From Teredinibacter franksiae (GTDB lineage: Bacteria; Pseudomonadota; Gammaproteobacteria; Pseudomonadales; Cellvibrionaceae): a stretch of 64,000 nucleotides of DNA. The DNA lies in assembly GCF_014218805.1 (NCBI RefSeq), contig NZ_JACJUV010000008.1, positions 558,001 to 622,000 on the forward strand. Reading direction: 5' to 3'. The notes beneath the pieces were generated by a model. It was not told where the DNA came from and searched no databases. It saw only the letters and a list, made by a program, of their open reading frames with translations. Shown in pieces: positions 9,046-17,369 of this stretch. Both the position numbers and the translations under genes were made by a program. Positions within the stretch are counted from its first letter, which is position 1. Each line of letters opens with the position of its first letter.

Positions 9046-9789
9046 TCAAGGCTCTGCCCGAGGGGTTTTCGCACAGCTCCGCCCCTGCTTTATCCACAAA
9101 AAAATGCCGCTTACGGAGAGCAATACAAACAACAATACAAAAACGTCCAGAATCCAAATACCCCAGCTACCCAAGAATCGCCCCGCGTGAACATCCAATA
9201 GCAAACGCTGCCAGCTAAAAGCGCTAGGCGCGGCGGCGGCTATATTTTTGGGTAAGGGCTGCAGCTTAAGCCACTGAAGCGTTGAGCCGAAAGGAATAAA
9301 CCGACCCGATTCAAAATTATACTGTTGGGTGCCTGTTGATGTGTTTAAGCAAAGTCCGTCGCAATTGGCTATAGCCGTTACGGGCGCGGGGTAACCCACT
9401 CGCGCATTCAAACTTTCCTGTAATTGAAATTCACCGTCGTACACATGCAAGGAATGTTCGCAAACCACAAATAAAAACGGTTCCAACTGTAGTGCACCAA
9501 CCAAGGGAGAACCACAGGCTTGCAAAGGCTGCGTACCCAGGTAAATCGCGGCAGTATCCAATTGATACAACCAGCCTCCCTCAAGCCTTTGCCCGGTAAG
9601 GCTAATATCTTCGTGCGTGTATAGCCAAGACGCCGTAGCACGGGACAGCTTTTTAGAGGCCAAGCCAAACGCTTGACTGTGGTTAAGTAAAAAACCGGTA
9701 ACCGACAATAACAATAATACGAGGGCACTAATAACACCCGCACGGCGATGCCAGCGCAGAACCCAGCGTTTTTTTATACGTTTAGACAT
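9046..9789 (-). CDS. PepSY-associated transmembrane protein
   Basis: The 247-residue protein has an N-terminal membrane helix (about residues 15-36) preceded by RWHRRAG, a periplasmic domain, and a C-terminal membrane helix preceded by LLDVHAGRFLG. The paired R-W-H-R-x-x-G and D-x-H-x-G signatures around the helices are typical of PepSY_TM proteins, which often act in inner-membrane electron transfer for ferric or heme reduction. The periplasmic part has several Cys residues. It is downstream of, and probably cotranscribed with, a porin behind a Fur-like site, supporting a role in iron uptake (inference). Confidence 0.75.
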   Translation of the reverse strand: MSKRIKKRWVLRWHRRAGVISALVLLLLSVTGFLLNHSQAFGLASKKLSRATASWLYTHEDISLTGQRLEGGWLYQLDTAAIYLGTQPLQACGSPLVGALQLEPFLFVVCEHSLHVYDGEFQLQESLNARVGYPAPVTAIANCDGLCLNTSTGTQQYNFESGRFIPFGSTLQWLKLQPLPKNIAAAAPSAFSWQRLLLDVHAGRFLGSWGIWILDVFVLLFVLLSVSGIFLWIKQGRSCAKTPRAEP

Positions 9790-9927
9790 GGGCAGTTTAG
9801 AACCAGCAATGCGTATGCACTCCAGAAAATTCTACAGGGCACCTCTATCAATTGATTTTGCCTCTAGGCTTGGCCCCCTATAGAGCCAAGCCAATAATGA
9901 CATTATAACCTTGGGGAAGTGCTCAAC

Positions 9928-11100
9928 TTAGAAAGACCAACCCAGCCCTAGGTTTAAGCTGTCGTTGCTGTTTGCACCCTGGCCGTCGGAGTAGTCGGCT
10001 TTGAACACGACACGCGGGTGCAACCAGTAGTTTACGCCCACATCAACGGCTTCGGCATCTTCACTACCTGCCGCATTCACTGTGTTATTCCAAACACTGT
10101 AGCGCACAAATACACCGACTTTCTCGTTGAAGGTATAGGAAGGCTCAACATAATAACCCTCTTGCTTGTCGCGCCCCAATAATTCGGCTTCATCGCCACT
10201 CAAATTCCAACTGGCATACAGTGCGCGCAGACCAAAGCCGTCATGCTGGTAAGCCGCGTGGGATTCAAACAGGCTGGCAGAAGCCTCGTCATGTGCACCC
10301 TGCGAAATATCTTCTTGGTATTGGTAGGTAGCCGCCAGTTCTAGGCCGGAAATACCGGTGTATTTAACCCGTGCGGTGTACGCAAAATCGTTTGCTTTGG
10401 CTTTAGCCGACTTCTGTCGACCGCTGCGAATATTGGCTTCTTCATGGCTAAGGCCGCTGTGAACAGCAAAATCGTAGCTCACGCCAACGTCAGTTTGGCC
10501 GTGAATCATGGCACCGGTTTCCCACCAGGTGGCAGGAATAATGTTTTTCTCAACCGCATTGCGCTCTACACCGAAGAAAGTGTCTGGCTCATGGGTTTCA
10601 TTCAAAATACCGACCGGCACCAGAAACTGCCCGGTAATTAAGCTGTGGTTTTCGGCGAAATCCCACTGAATGTAAGCTTGCTCCAACTCCACTTCCCCAG
10701 GCTTACCCTCGCCCGCCAAGCCGTGTTCTATCTCTACCTCGGAGAAGAATTTAATTTTGTCATCGAATTCGTGGGCAACATACAAAACAAAGCGGTGTGC
10801 ATCTATTTGGTCGTCGCCATTGTTATTGTTGTTGTAGTGGTGCTCACCATAACCGCCAATTTTTGTACGGCTGGCCCACTCACTGGTTTTAGCCGAGGCA
10901 ACGCCTGTTCCGCCTTCCAAGGCATCGGCCGTTGCTTCAATTTTTTTGTCCGTTTCTTGCTGCTCTTGCTTCAGCTCATCTATTTCGGCTTGCTGCTTTT
11001 TAAGCAATTCCAATAGCTCTTCGGTGGTTGGGCTAGCAATAGCGGCGTGTGTGGCGGCAACGCCGAGTAAAAGGGCAGACAATTGCGGGACTAATTTCAT
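9928..11100 (-). CDS. Outer-membrane porin (OprP/OprO-like)
   Basis: The 390-residue protein has a signal peptide cleaved around ...AAIASP, a coiled-coil segment rich in Glu/Lys/Gln (ELLKKQQAEIDELKQEQQET), and then a beta-barrel-like domain ending in a terminal aromatic (...LGLGWSF), the outer-membrane assembly signal. The barrel resembles phosphate-selective-type or general carbohydrate-type porins; the substrate cannot be read. The upstream Fur-box-like sequence and the downstream PepSY gene suggest expression under iron limitation, which is unusual for a plain porin. Confidence 0.75.
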   Translation of the reverse strand: MKLVPQLSALLLGVAATHAAIASPTTEELLELLKKQQAEIDELKQEQQETDKKIEATADALEGGTGVASAKTSEWASRTKIGGYGEHHYNNNNNGDDQIDAHRFVLYVAHEFDDKIKFFSEVEIEHGLAGEGKPGEVELEQAYIQWDFAENHSLITGQFLVPVGILNETHEPDTFFGVERNAVEKNIIPATWWETGAMIHGQTDVGVSYDFAVHSGLSHEEANIRSGRQKSAKAKANDFAYTARVKYTGISGLELAATYQYQEDISQGAHDEASASLFESHAAYQHDGFGLRALYASWNLSGDEAELLGRDKQEGYYVEPSYTFNEKVGVFVRYSVWNNTVNAAGSEDAEAVDVGVNYWLHPRVVFKADYSDGQGANSNDSLNLGLGWSF

Positions 11101-11159
11101 TGGGTTTCCTTATGGCTCCATTTGGCTTCGTTAAGCACAGCGGCGCATTGTACGCGAAC

Positions 11160-11178
11160 AATAGCGATTATCAATAGC
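11160..11178. promoter_or_regulatory. Fur-box-like operator
   Basis: On the minus strand the site reads GCTATTGATAATCGCTATT, matching 14 of 19 positions of the Fur consensus GATAATGATAATCATTATC. It lies 60-78 bases upstream of the porin start. Iron-responsive repression is inferred. Confidence 0.5.
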
Positions 11179-11354
11179 ATTACGATTTGATTTACATCAT
11201 AAAACCGAGCTTTAGTCGTTCTATTTAGGTTGGTAACCGGGTAACAAAAACTAACGGGAAAGTGTTTGAACACTAAGCCGAGCAGCGGAAAACCAGTCAG
11301 CGAAAGCACTGTGGCTTAAGTAGCAGGGCAAAATACGTGTGAAGTACAAACGCG

Positions 11355-11834
11355 CTAATGCGCGCTATCTATCACCGCAATTTTGGAGGTGGAGGAAGAC
11401 AACAGCTTACAGCGACCCTTATCAGCGATAAAAGTACGCATGTATAAATAGGTGTTTGTGCGGTATTTCGGGGTATCGGTGCTCTTATCGATCTTTGTCA
11501 CTTTGCTATGACCGACAACCACCCAGGTTGCCCCGCGATGAATGACTTCGTGCTGCTCTACTTCCCTTGCTACTGGCGGCTTGTAAGCTTTGGAGGCAAG
11601 CCGCTGTAGGAGTAAGCTACGAGTTTCACGGGCGGAATCACGGCTGTGCACCCACATAAAATCGGCGTCTAGGTTCTCTGTAAGCCAGGTAACATCAGCC
11701 TTCAATATGGCCTGTTCGTAACGCTGATCGAGCGCCATTAATTCGCCCTTTCCATCACAGGCAACAGAAGGGCCAGCTAACCAGGCCAAGCCTGCCATTA
11801 GAGTGGCCAGTAGACGAGAAAGCGGTTGCCGCAA
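11355..11834 (-). CDS. Secreted DUF4440/SnoaL-like protein
   Basis: The 159-residue product has a signal peptide (MRQPLSRLLATLMAGLAWLA...) and a compact domain with the NTF2-like DUF4440 layout: an initial helix (LMALDQRYEQAILKADVTWL), DADFMWVHSRD, and a later VVGHSKVTK strand. Members are small alpha+beta barrels of varied or unknown function. It is monocistronic and likely periplasmic. No partner is apparent. Confidence 0.65.
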   Translation of the reverse strand: MRQPLSRLLATLMAGLAWLAGPSVACDGKGELMALDQRYEQAILKADVTWLTENLDADFMWVHSRDSARETRSLLLQRLASKAYKPPVAREVEQHEVIHRGATWVVVGHSKVTKIDKSTDTPKYRTNTYLYMRTFIADKGRCKLLSSSTSKIAVIDSAH

Positions 11835-12161
11835 GGTTAGGTACCTACATTCAATGAGTCAGCTCAACATTAAAACAGAACGAATTACGCGCCAGCAAGG
11901 GTTAGCGTCCCTATGTGCGAACATTGTTGGGTACTCGTCTAACTCATGCCATTTGGGTATTAAGGCATTTACCATCAGCCCGTGCTATTAAGCCGTGCTA
12001 TTAAGCCGTGCTATTAAGCCGTGCTATTAAGCCGTGCTATTAAGCCGTGCTATCACAAGCCGCACTATCAAGCCTAATCAAGGTGTCGCGCTAGGCTATA
12101 AAAGCACTCTATAATTCTAAGCCTCGCCTATTGTCGGCAAGACCCACCTATAGGCACCTCT
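11835..12161. other. Intergenic stretch with minisatellite
   Basis: Non-coding as far as I can see. Its central part is the six-unit 13-bp repeat listed next. The 3' part is upstream of the small Zn-ribbon gene. Confidence 0.6.
11978..12055. repeat. 13-bp minisatellite, six units
   Basis: The unit AGCCGTGCTATTA repeats six times head to tail; the first and last copies have one change each, the middle four are perfect. Such arrays change length by slippage. Confidence 0.95.
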
Positions 12162-12347
12162 ATGTCGAATGTTATTGAATTTAAACGCCCAAGCCTTAAA
12201 CAAAAGCATAAAGGTAAAACCCTGTGCCGCAGCGGCTTCCATAAATGGGAGGTGGTTACGAAGAATAAGTTTGACGTAAAACAGGGCAAGCTAGTGACGC
12301 TTTACCAATGTAAGCGCTGTGGCGAGCAAAAAGTAACGGCACTTTAG
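12162..12347 (+). CDS. Small CxxC zinc-ribbon-like protein
   Basis: A 61-residue protein, MSNVIEFKRP..., with a basic N-terminal half, a single Cys in TLCRSGFHKW, and a CKRCGEQ pair near the C-terminus; together these could bind a metal. Short proteins beginning MSNVIEFKRPS occur in related gammaproteobacteria as conserved hypotheticals (from memory). It is convergent with amrS. Confidence 0.65.
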   Translation: MSNVIEFKRPSLKQKHKGKTLCRSGFHKWEVVTKNKFDVKQGKLVTLYQCKRCGEQKVTAL

Positions 12348-12374
12348 CGCTAGCCTTTAACGTTAAGGGCACCT

Positions 12375-13493
12375 CTATTCATTCAATATTTTTACGGCCT
12401 GCCGCTGTGCCCCCCGGTCACCCGGAGCCGCCTCAAAGATGCCCGCTACCCTTGCCCCACAGTGGCCACATAAGCCCATATGAGCTTCCTCTCCAGCGGC
12501 TATGTGCCACTCACCCAGTTGGTGCCAGTCTCGCTCAATCACACATTTTTGACACTTAGGGCAATAGCTACTGCCACCAACAGGGTCGTGTACATTGCCG
12601 GTATACACATAGTGCAGACCTGTTTTGAGCGCTATATCCCGTGCGCGAGAAAGCGTTGCGGCAGGTGTAGGTGATTTGTCGCGCATTTTCCAGTCGGGGT
12701 GAAAAGCGGTGTAATGCAATGGCACTTCTGGACCAAGATTGTCCATTATCCACTCGCACGCTTGGTGCAACTCCTCATCACTATCATTTTCATCGGGAAT
12801 AAGCAGCGTTGTAATTTCCAACCAAACCTTGGTTTGCTGCTTTATGTAGCACAGTGTTTCCAGCACATTGGTTAAATCGGCTGCACAAAGTTTTTTATAA
12901 AACTGAGGGGAAAAAGCCTTCAAATCAACGTTTACGGCGTGCATGTAGCGAAAAAATTCTGCTCGCGGCTTCGCCTCCATATAGCCCGCCGTTACCGCAA
13001 CGGAATAAATACCCAACTCCCCACAAGCTTGGGCGGTATCAATGGCATATTCATGGAAAATAACCGGATCGTTGTAGGTAAAAGCGACCGAGCGACACTG
13101 GCTGTTTTTGGCCGTGATAGCCAACTGCTCTGGCATGGCCGTAGAGCTGAGGGTGTCCATCTCTCTGGATTTCGACATATCCCAATTTTGGCAAAATTTG
13201 CAGCCTAGGTTGCAGCCAGCAGTGCCAAAGGAAAGCACCGTTGAACCCGGCAGAAAGTGGTTAAGCGGTTTCTTCTCAATAGGGTCGATACAGAAGCCAC
13301 TGGATTTGCCGTAGCTGTAGAGTAGAACCTGGCTGTGCTCACAACCGCGAACAAAACAGGCACCGCGCTGCCCCTCATGCAACTTGCAAGCACGCGGGCA
13401 AATATCGCACTGTATTCGCCCATCCGCTAATAAATGCCAGTAGTCGGTTGCAACCGTATGGGGTTGTTGCGGAAAAAAACGGCGCTCGTTCAT
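12375..13493 (-). CDS. amrS: AmmeMemoRadiSam system radical SAM enzyme
   Basis: This is a radical SAM protein of the AMMECR1/Memo-associated type. It has an N-terminal Cys cluster (CDICPRACKLHEGQRGACFV), the SAM-cluster motif GCNLGCKFCQNW, and C-terminal CPKC and CGHCG pairs typical of the family. The start at 13493 (MNERRFFPQQ) is chosen over the upstream ATG because GGAGAG sits 6 bases before it. It diverges from amrB-amrA, completing the three-gene AmmeMemoRadiSam set. The reaction is not established for this family as far as I know. Confidence 0.9.
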   Translation of the reverse strand: MNERRFFPQQPHTVATDYWHLLADGRIQCDICPRACKLHEGQRGACFVRGCEHSQVLLYSYGKSSGFCIDPIEKKPLNHFLPGSTVLSFGTAGCNLGCKFCQNWDMSKSREMDTLSSTAMPEQLAITAKNSQCRSVAFTYNDPVIFHEYAIDTAQACGELGIYSVAVTAGYMEAKPRAEFFRYMHAVNVDLKAFSPQFYKKLCAADLTNVLETLCYIKQQTKVWLEITTLLIPDENDSDEELHQACEWIMDNLGPEVPLHYTAFHPDWKMRDKSPTPAATLSRARDIALKTGLHYVYTGNVHDPVGGSSYCPKCQKCVIERDWHQLGEWHIAAGEEAHMGLCGHCGARVAGIFEAAPGDRGAQRQAVKILNE

Positions 13494-13569
13494 TCGCATC
13501 TCTCCAGCCATGGGCATACACTTAGAGTTGTCCTTATATTTATCTTACTCCCTAAATATAGGCGTACCC

Positions 13570-14401
13570 ATGCTTATTCGCCCCGCCGCCGCCGCTGGAA
13601 CCTTTTACCCCGCCTCACCTGTTGCGCTTAGCGAGCAACTGGATCAATTACTGGCACAATACCGTTCTGCGGCTATCAGCAATGGCGCTCCCGCCGAGGT
13701 ATTGCCCCCGAAGTGTTTAATCGTGCCCCACGCGGGTTATGTGTACTCGGGGCCAACCGCCGCTCTGGCATACACCGCGCTAGCCGATGGCGCACAGGCT
13801 ATCGACAGGGTTGTGCTATTGGGGCTTTCCCACAGGGCTTTCCCACAGGGTTTTCTTCCGGGGTATAGCCACCAGCAGCGCCCAGAAATTTGCCACCCCC
13901 CTCGGGGATATTGAGCTGGATCGCGCAAGCCTTGTCCCCCTTATCGAGGAAGGCTGTATCACCGAAAACGATTCAGCCCACGAGGGGGAACACAGCCTTG
14001 AGGTACAGCTCCCCTTTCTGCAACGGCTATTGGGAAGCTTTAAATTAATACCTTTAGTAACAGGCGAATGCGAAACGCAAGACGTCGCCGCCCTGCTTGC
14101 ACGACTGTGGGGCAGCAACAATACCTTAGTGGTGGTCAGTAGCGACCTTAGCCATTTTCACCCCTATCAACAGGCGCAAAGCATAGACCAACAAACCTGT
14201 ACTGAGATACTGCGGCTATACTCTAGGTTAACCCCGGAACAGGCCTGCGGTTGTCGGGGTATTAATGGCCTGCTGCACCAACTTCAAAAAGCTCAATACC
14301 GTATTGAGCTTATAGACTATCGAAACTCCGGCGATACTGCCGGCGATAAAAACCGGGTGGTGGGTTATGGCGCTTTTGCGATATACGCGAACCAACGATG
14401 A
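13570..14401 (+). pseudogene. amrB: AmmeMemoRadiSam protein B (Memo-like), frameshifted
   Basis: The N-terminal part (MLIRPAAAAGTFYP..., LIVPHAGYVYSGPTAA) reads from 13570 to about 13837. The rest (RVFFRGIATSSAQKFATPLG..., EVQLPFLQRLLG, VVVSSDLSHFHPY) is in another frame up to 14401. The break coincides with a perfect 13-bp tandem duplication (CTTTCCCACAGGG at 13825-13837 and 13838-13850). Removing one copy restores VVLLGLSHRVFFRGIATSS, the expected Memo sequence. Memo proteins are metal-binding and related to LigB-type dioxygenases (family knowledge). As written, the gene yields a truncated product. Confidence 0.92.
13825..13850. repeat. 13-bp tandem duplication inside amrB
   Basis: Two perfect copies of CTTTCCCACAGGG. 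The 13-base gain causes the frameshift in amrB. Confidence 0.97.
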
Positions 14402-14987
14402 ACTTTCCTATGAACTGCAACAACAACTTTTAAAAATTGCGCGGCAAAGCATCGAATATGGGTGTGAACACGGCGCCCGCCTACAGGCCGATCATTTGCT
14501 TTATTACCCTGCCAGCCTCACAAACATCGGCTGTTGTTTTGTCACGCTCACAGCACCCCAAGCCAAGGGGGCTTATGAGCTGCGCGGCTGTATTGGTTCG
14601 CTTACCGCAAGCCAGCCACTGCTCAAGGATGTGGTTGAACACGCTTATGCGGCCGCCTTTCAGGATTCACGGTTCCCCCCGGTTACCACTTCAGAGGTTG
14701 CCCACCTGCATATTGAGATCTCTGTTTTATCGCCGCAACAGCCTTTACAGTTTCGAAATGAAGCCGAGCTGCTCAAGCAACTGCAACCCCATAAGGACGG
14801 CCTTGCAATAGAGTATGACGGCCGCCGCGCCACCTTTTTACCCTCCGTATGGGCGCAGCTGAGTGAACCCGCCAAGTTCCTCAGCAAGCTCAAACAAAAA
14901 GCCGGCTTTGCTGACGATTTTTGGAGCAGTGAGCTGCGCGCCTATCGCTATAGCTGCCAGTCTTTCGAAGAAGGTAAAACCACATAA
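14367..14987 (+). CDS. amrA: AMMECR1 domain protein
   Basis: The 206-residue protein has the AMMECR1 core with the invariant ELRGCIGSL motif (about residue 72), then AFQDSRFPPV and HLHIEISVLSP, and the C-terminal SVWAQLSEPAKFLSKLKQKAG. AMMECR1 proteins are small cytosolic proteins of unproven catalytic role that travel with Memo and the radical SAM enzyme. Its start lies 35 bases inside the end of amrB, so the pair was translationally linked. The amrB frameshift would stop ribosomes far upstream and might lower its expression. Confidence 0.9.
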   Translation: MALLRYTRTNDELSYELQQQLLKIARQSIEYGCEHGARLQADHLLYYPASLTNIGCCFVTLTAPQAKGAYELRGCIGSLTASQPLLKDVVEHAYAAAFQDSRFPPVTTSEVAHLHIEISVLSPQQPLQFRNEAELLKQLQPHKDGLAIEYDGRRATFLPSVWAQLSEPAKFLSKLKQKAGFADDFWSSELRAYRYSCQSFEEGKTT

Positions 14988-15075
14988 CACTGTGCGTTTT
15001 CTGGCAATTGTCAAGACTACCCCTACCCGCCCTGAACGACTACCATAGAGGTCCCAACAGGTTATAGTCGCCCCC

Positions 15076-16509
15076 ATGTTTTTTACCCCGGAACGTCAGC
15101 AATTTTTCAAACCACTTACCAGCAAATATCGCGAACAGGTAGTGCAGTGCCTGTGCCTGCTGTATCAGCGGCTATACAGCTCTAACGCCGACTACGGCTC
15201 GTCTCTGTCGCGTGAACAGGTGGTCGAAATCCTAGAAGAAGCGCTGGTGCGCGCCCCTGTACTAGAGGCCGAAGACGGCGAAGAAGAAACCCGCTTTAAA
15301 AACAACCGCGAACAAGCCAACTGGATATTGAAGCAGCTATTAGACTGTGGCTGGCTAGAAAAACAGGTAGACACCGCAACACTGCAGTCTACTTTCCCTT
15401 TCAGCCGTATGGGCCGGCTATTTACACAGCCTTTAGTAGAATCGGGCAGCACCCAAATTCGTACCCGCCACCGCAACACCCGCAATACCCTTAATGCCCT
15501 AGAGGCGTTTTTGAATCGTGGCGAAGTACACGACCTACTGGATGCCTTTGAATACTCAGAGCGCATCGTAACCGACTTTACCGACGTTATTTCCGAGCTG
15601 GAAGAGCGTAAACGGCAACTCGTAAGAGAAGTGGAATCGCAGCAGTTGGTACAACAGGCCACCGACCAGTTTTTTGAATTTATGGAAAAGCGCTTCCAGC
15701 CCGATGTATCTGTTCGGCTTTCGGCCGACAGCGTAGAAAAACACCGGGACCAAATACACAAAGCCATCAGCAAAATTCGCCGAAAAAAAACCGAAAGCAA
15801 ACGTGAGATCGAATTGCAATTGCGCCGTCAGGTACCCGAATTTGCCCTGGAGGGGCAATCGGTACTCTGGCTGATTCTCGACACGATAGAACGCCGTATG
15901 GGTAACGCCGCCGATATAATGCTACCAGCCCTGCGCCGCGCTCTGCATAGCTTCACCAAGCGCGCCGACATTATTATTCGCCAACTCAGCTATTTAAACA
16001 GCCAACAAAATACCGACTTACTGCAAGTGTGTAAGCATTTAAAAAACTGCTCAAGTGAAGAGTTTGAACAAAAACTGAATGTAGCGGCGGAACAAATGGC
16101 CACGGTAAACCTTCAGTTAATCGACCCAGCACACATTAAATTGCAGGAACGCAAGCAAGCCCAATTTGTGCACACAGCGGTAAACGAAGACCAAACCGTA
16201 GATGAAGAAGCCCAGCGGGAAATACTAATCCAACAATTACTCGACCAAGCCTTCTCCATTAACAACCAGAAAGTGCGGGAATACGTTTTAAACGCCTTAC
16301 GTTCTGGTCAAAAAATATCGTCTCGAAATTTACCTATAGATTCCGCCCACGACTTACTGGCCATGGCCCATATTATTGAAGTTGGAGCCGTTAACAATTT
16401 AAGTACTGAATACCAGTTCACGGTGGAACCCACCGGGCGAACCATTGAATCTGAGTTTTATCGCGAACAAGATGAGTTTACGATTGAATTAAAAAACAAC
16501 CAGCATTAG
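15076..16509 (+). CDS. jetA: Wadjet subunit JetA (MksF-like kleisin)
   Basis: The 477-residue protein begins [20 protein letters not shown] and has the winged-helix N-terminus, a long helical middle with coiled coils ([20 protein letters not shown]), and a C-terminal domain, as in the JetA/MksF kleisins of Wadjet condensin-like complexes. It bridges the SMC heads of JetC and recruits JetB. It is the first gene of an intact jetABCD operon (JetA 16509, JetB 16587, JetC 17370, JetD about 21164). Wadjet complexes extrude and cleave small circular DNA, limiting plasmids (established for characterised systems). Confidence 0.9.
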   Translation: MFFTPERQQFFKPLTSKYREQVVQCLCLLYQRLYSSNADYGSSLSREQVVEILEEALVRAPVLEAEDGEEETRFKNNREQANWILKQLLDCGWLEKQVDTATLQSTFPFSRMGRLFTQPLVESGSTQIRTRHRNTRNTLNALEAFLNRGEVHDLLDAFEYSERIVTDFTDVISELEERKRQLVREVESQQLVQQATDQFFEFMEKRFQPDVSVRLSADSVEKHRDQIHKAISKIRRKKTESKREIELQLRRQVPEFALEGQSVLWLILDTIERRMGNAADIMLPALRRALHSFTKRADIIIRQLSYLNSQQNTDLLQVCKHLKNCSSEEFEQKLNVAAEQMATVNLQLIDPAHIKLQERKQAQFVHTAVNEDQTVDEEAQREILIQQLLDQAFSINNQKVREYVLNALRSGQKISSRNLPIDSAHDLLAMAHIIEVGAVNNLSTEYQFTVEPTGRTIESEFYREQDEFTIELKNNQH

Positions 16510-16586
16510 AGCTTCGCACTAGGTTTGCCACTGGCGGGCAAACATACACCGCACAAGATCGACATAAAAGAGTTTCCGATACTGTA

Positions 16587-17369
16587 ATGATAGAAAACTT
16601 CCTAACAGCACAACTCGAAAAATCTGGCCTAAAACAGGAAGAATTTTCCGAAATACTCATTCGCCTGTTGGACTACGGCGTTATATGCCGAGAAGAGAGT
16701 CAGGTAGAAGCCACACTCTACGACCGCTACCTGCAATGTGACGCATTGGTAGAAGATTATCTGCGCGTAATTGGCGTACGTATACAGCATAATCGGCAAT
16801 TTGCTTTTATTCGCGTTTATCCGCCGGGCGCGGAAATTCCCGGCATGATGGACGAAGAAAATTCACCCTTCAATAGCGGCTTTCGCTCTCGCCCTTCACA
16901 ACAAGAAATTGCCGTTATTCTTGTACTGAGAACCGAATACGAAAAAGCCCTGCGTGAAGGCCAAGTAGATGAAAAAGGCCAGGTAATGATCTCTTTGGAG
17001 GCTTTGGCCATTGCCATAAACAACCTGCTAAAACGCAACCTTCCAGAAGGCCAGGTGGAACGCAAACGACTTTTCACTCGCCTTCGCCAACTGCGCCTGT
17101 TGCAATTTAATATGGAAGACGAACTCGACAGCAATGAAAGCTGGTTGAGCATTCAACCCTCCATTACCAGCTTTGTTACCGATGAAGTACTATCGGGGCT
17201 AATGGGTGACACGCCGTTAACGGAAGCTGAAGCCATAGAGCATACTGATGAAAATGCATCTAAAAATGTAACTAAGAATATAACTAAAAGTGTAGCTGAA
17301 AGCATTGTAGCCAGTACCCTGTTTGCAGATTCAACCGAAGAAGCTAACGACCATGGGGAGCGCACCTAA
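16587..17369 (+). CDS. jetB: Wadjet subunit JetB (MksE-like, DUF4194)
   Basis: The 260-residue protein matches the MksE/JetB KITE-type subunit: an N-terminal winged-helix segment ([20 protein letters not shown]), a central [30 protein letters not shown], and a second winged helix ([16 protein letters not shown]). The C-terminal 45 residues are low-complexity ([16 protein letters not shown]) and look like a variable tail. It ends directly at the JetC start codon, indicating coupled translation. It binds the JetA kleisin in the complex. Confidence 0.88.
   Translation: MIENFLTAQLEKSGLKQEEFSEILIRLLDYGVICREESQVEATLYDRYLQCDALVEDYLRVIGVRIQHNRQFAFIRVYPPGAEIPGMMDEENSPFNSGFRSRPSQQEIAVILVLRTEYEKALREGQVDEKGQVMISLEALAIAINNLLKRNLPEGQVERKRLFTRLRQLRLLQFNMEDELDSNESWLSIQPSITSFVTDEVLSGLMGDTPLTEAEAIEHTDENASKNVTKNITKSVAESIVASTLFADSTEEANDHGERT

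Noticed and set aside
11978..12055. Possible CRISPR-like array
   Set aside because: The units are 13 bp, contiguous and without spacers; it is a minisatellite.
13570..14401. Programmed frameshift in amrB
   Set aside because: No slippery heptamer is needed; a perfect 13-bp duplication explains the shift and its removal restores the family sequence.
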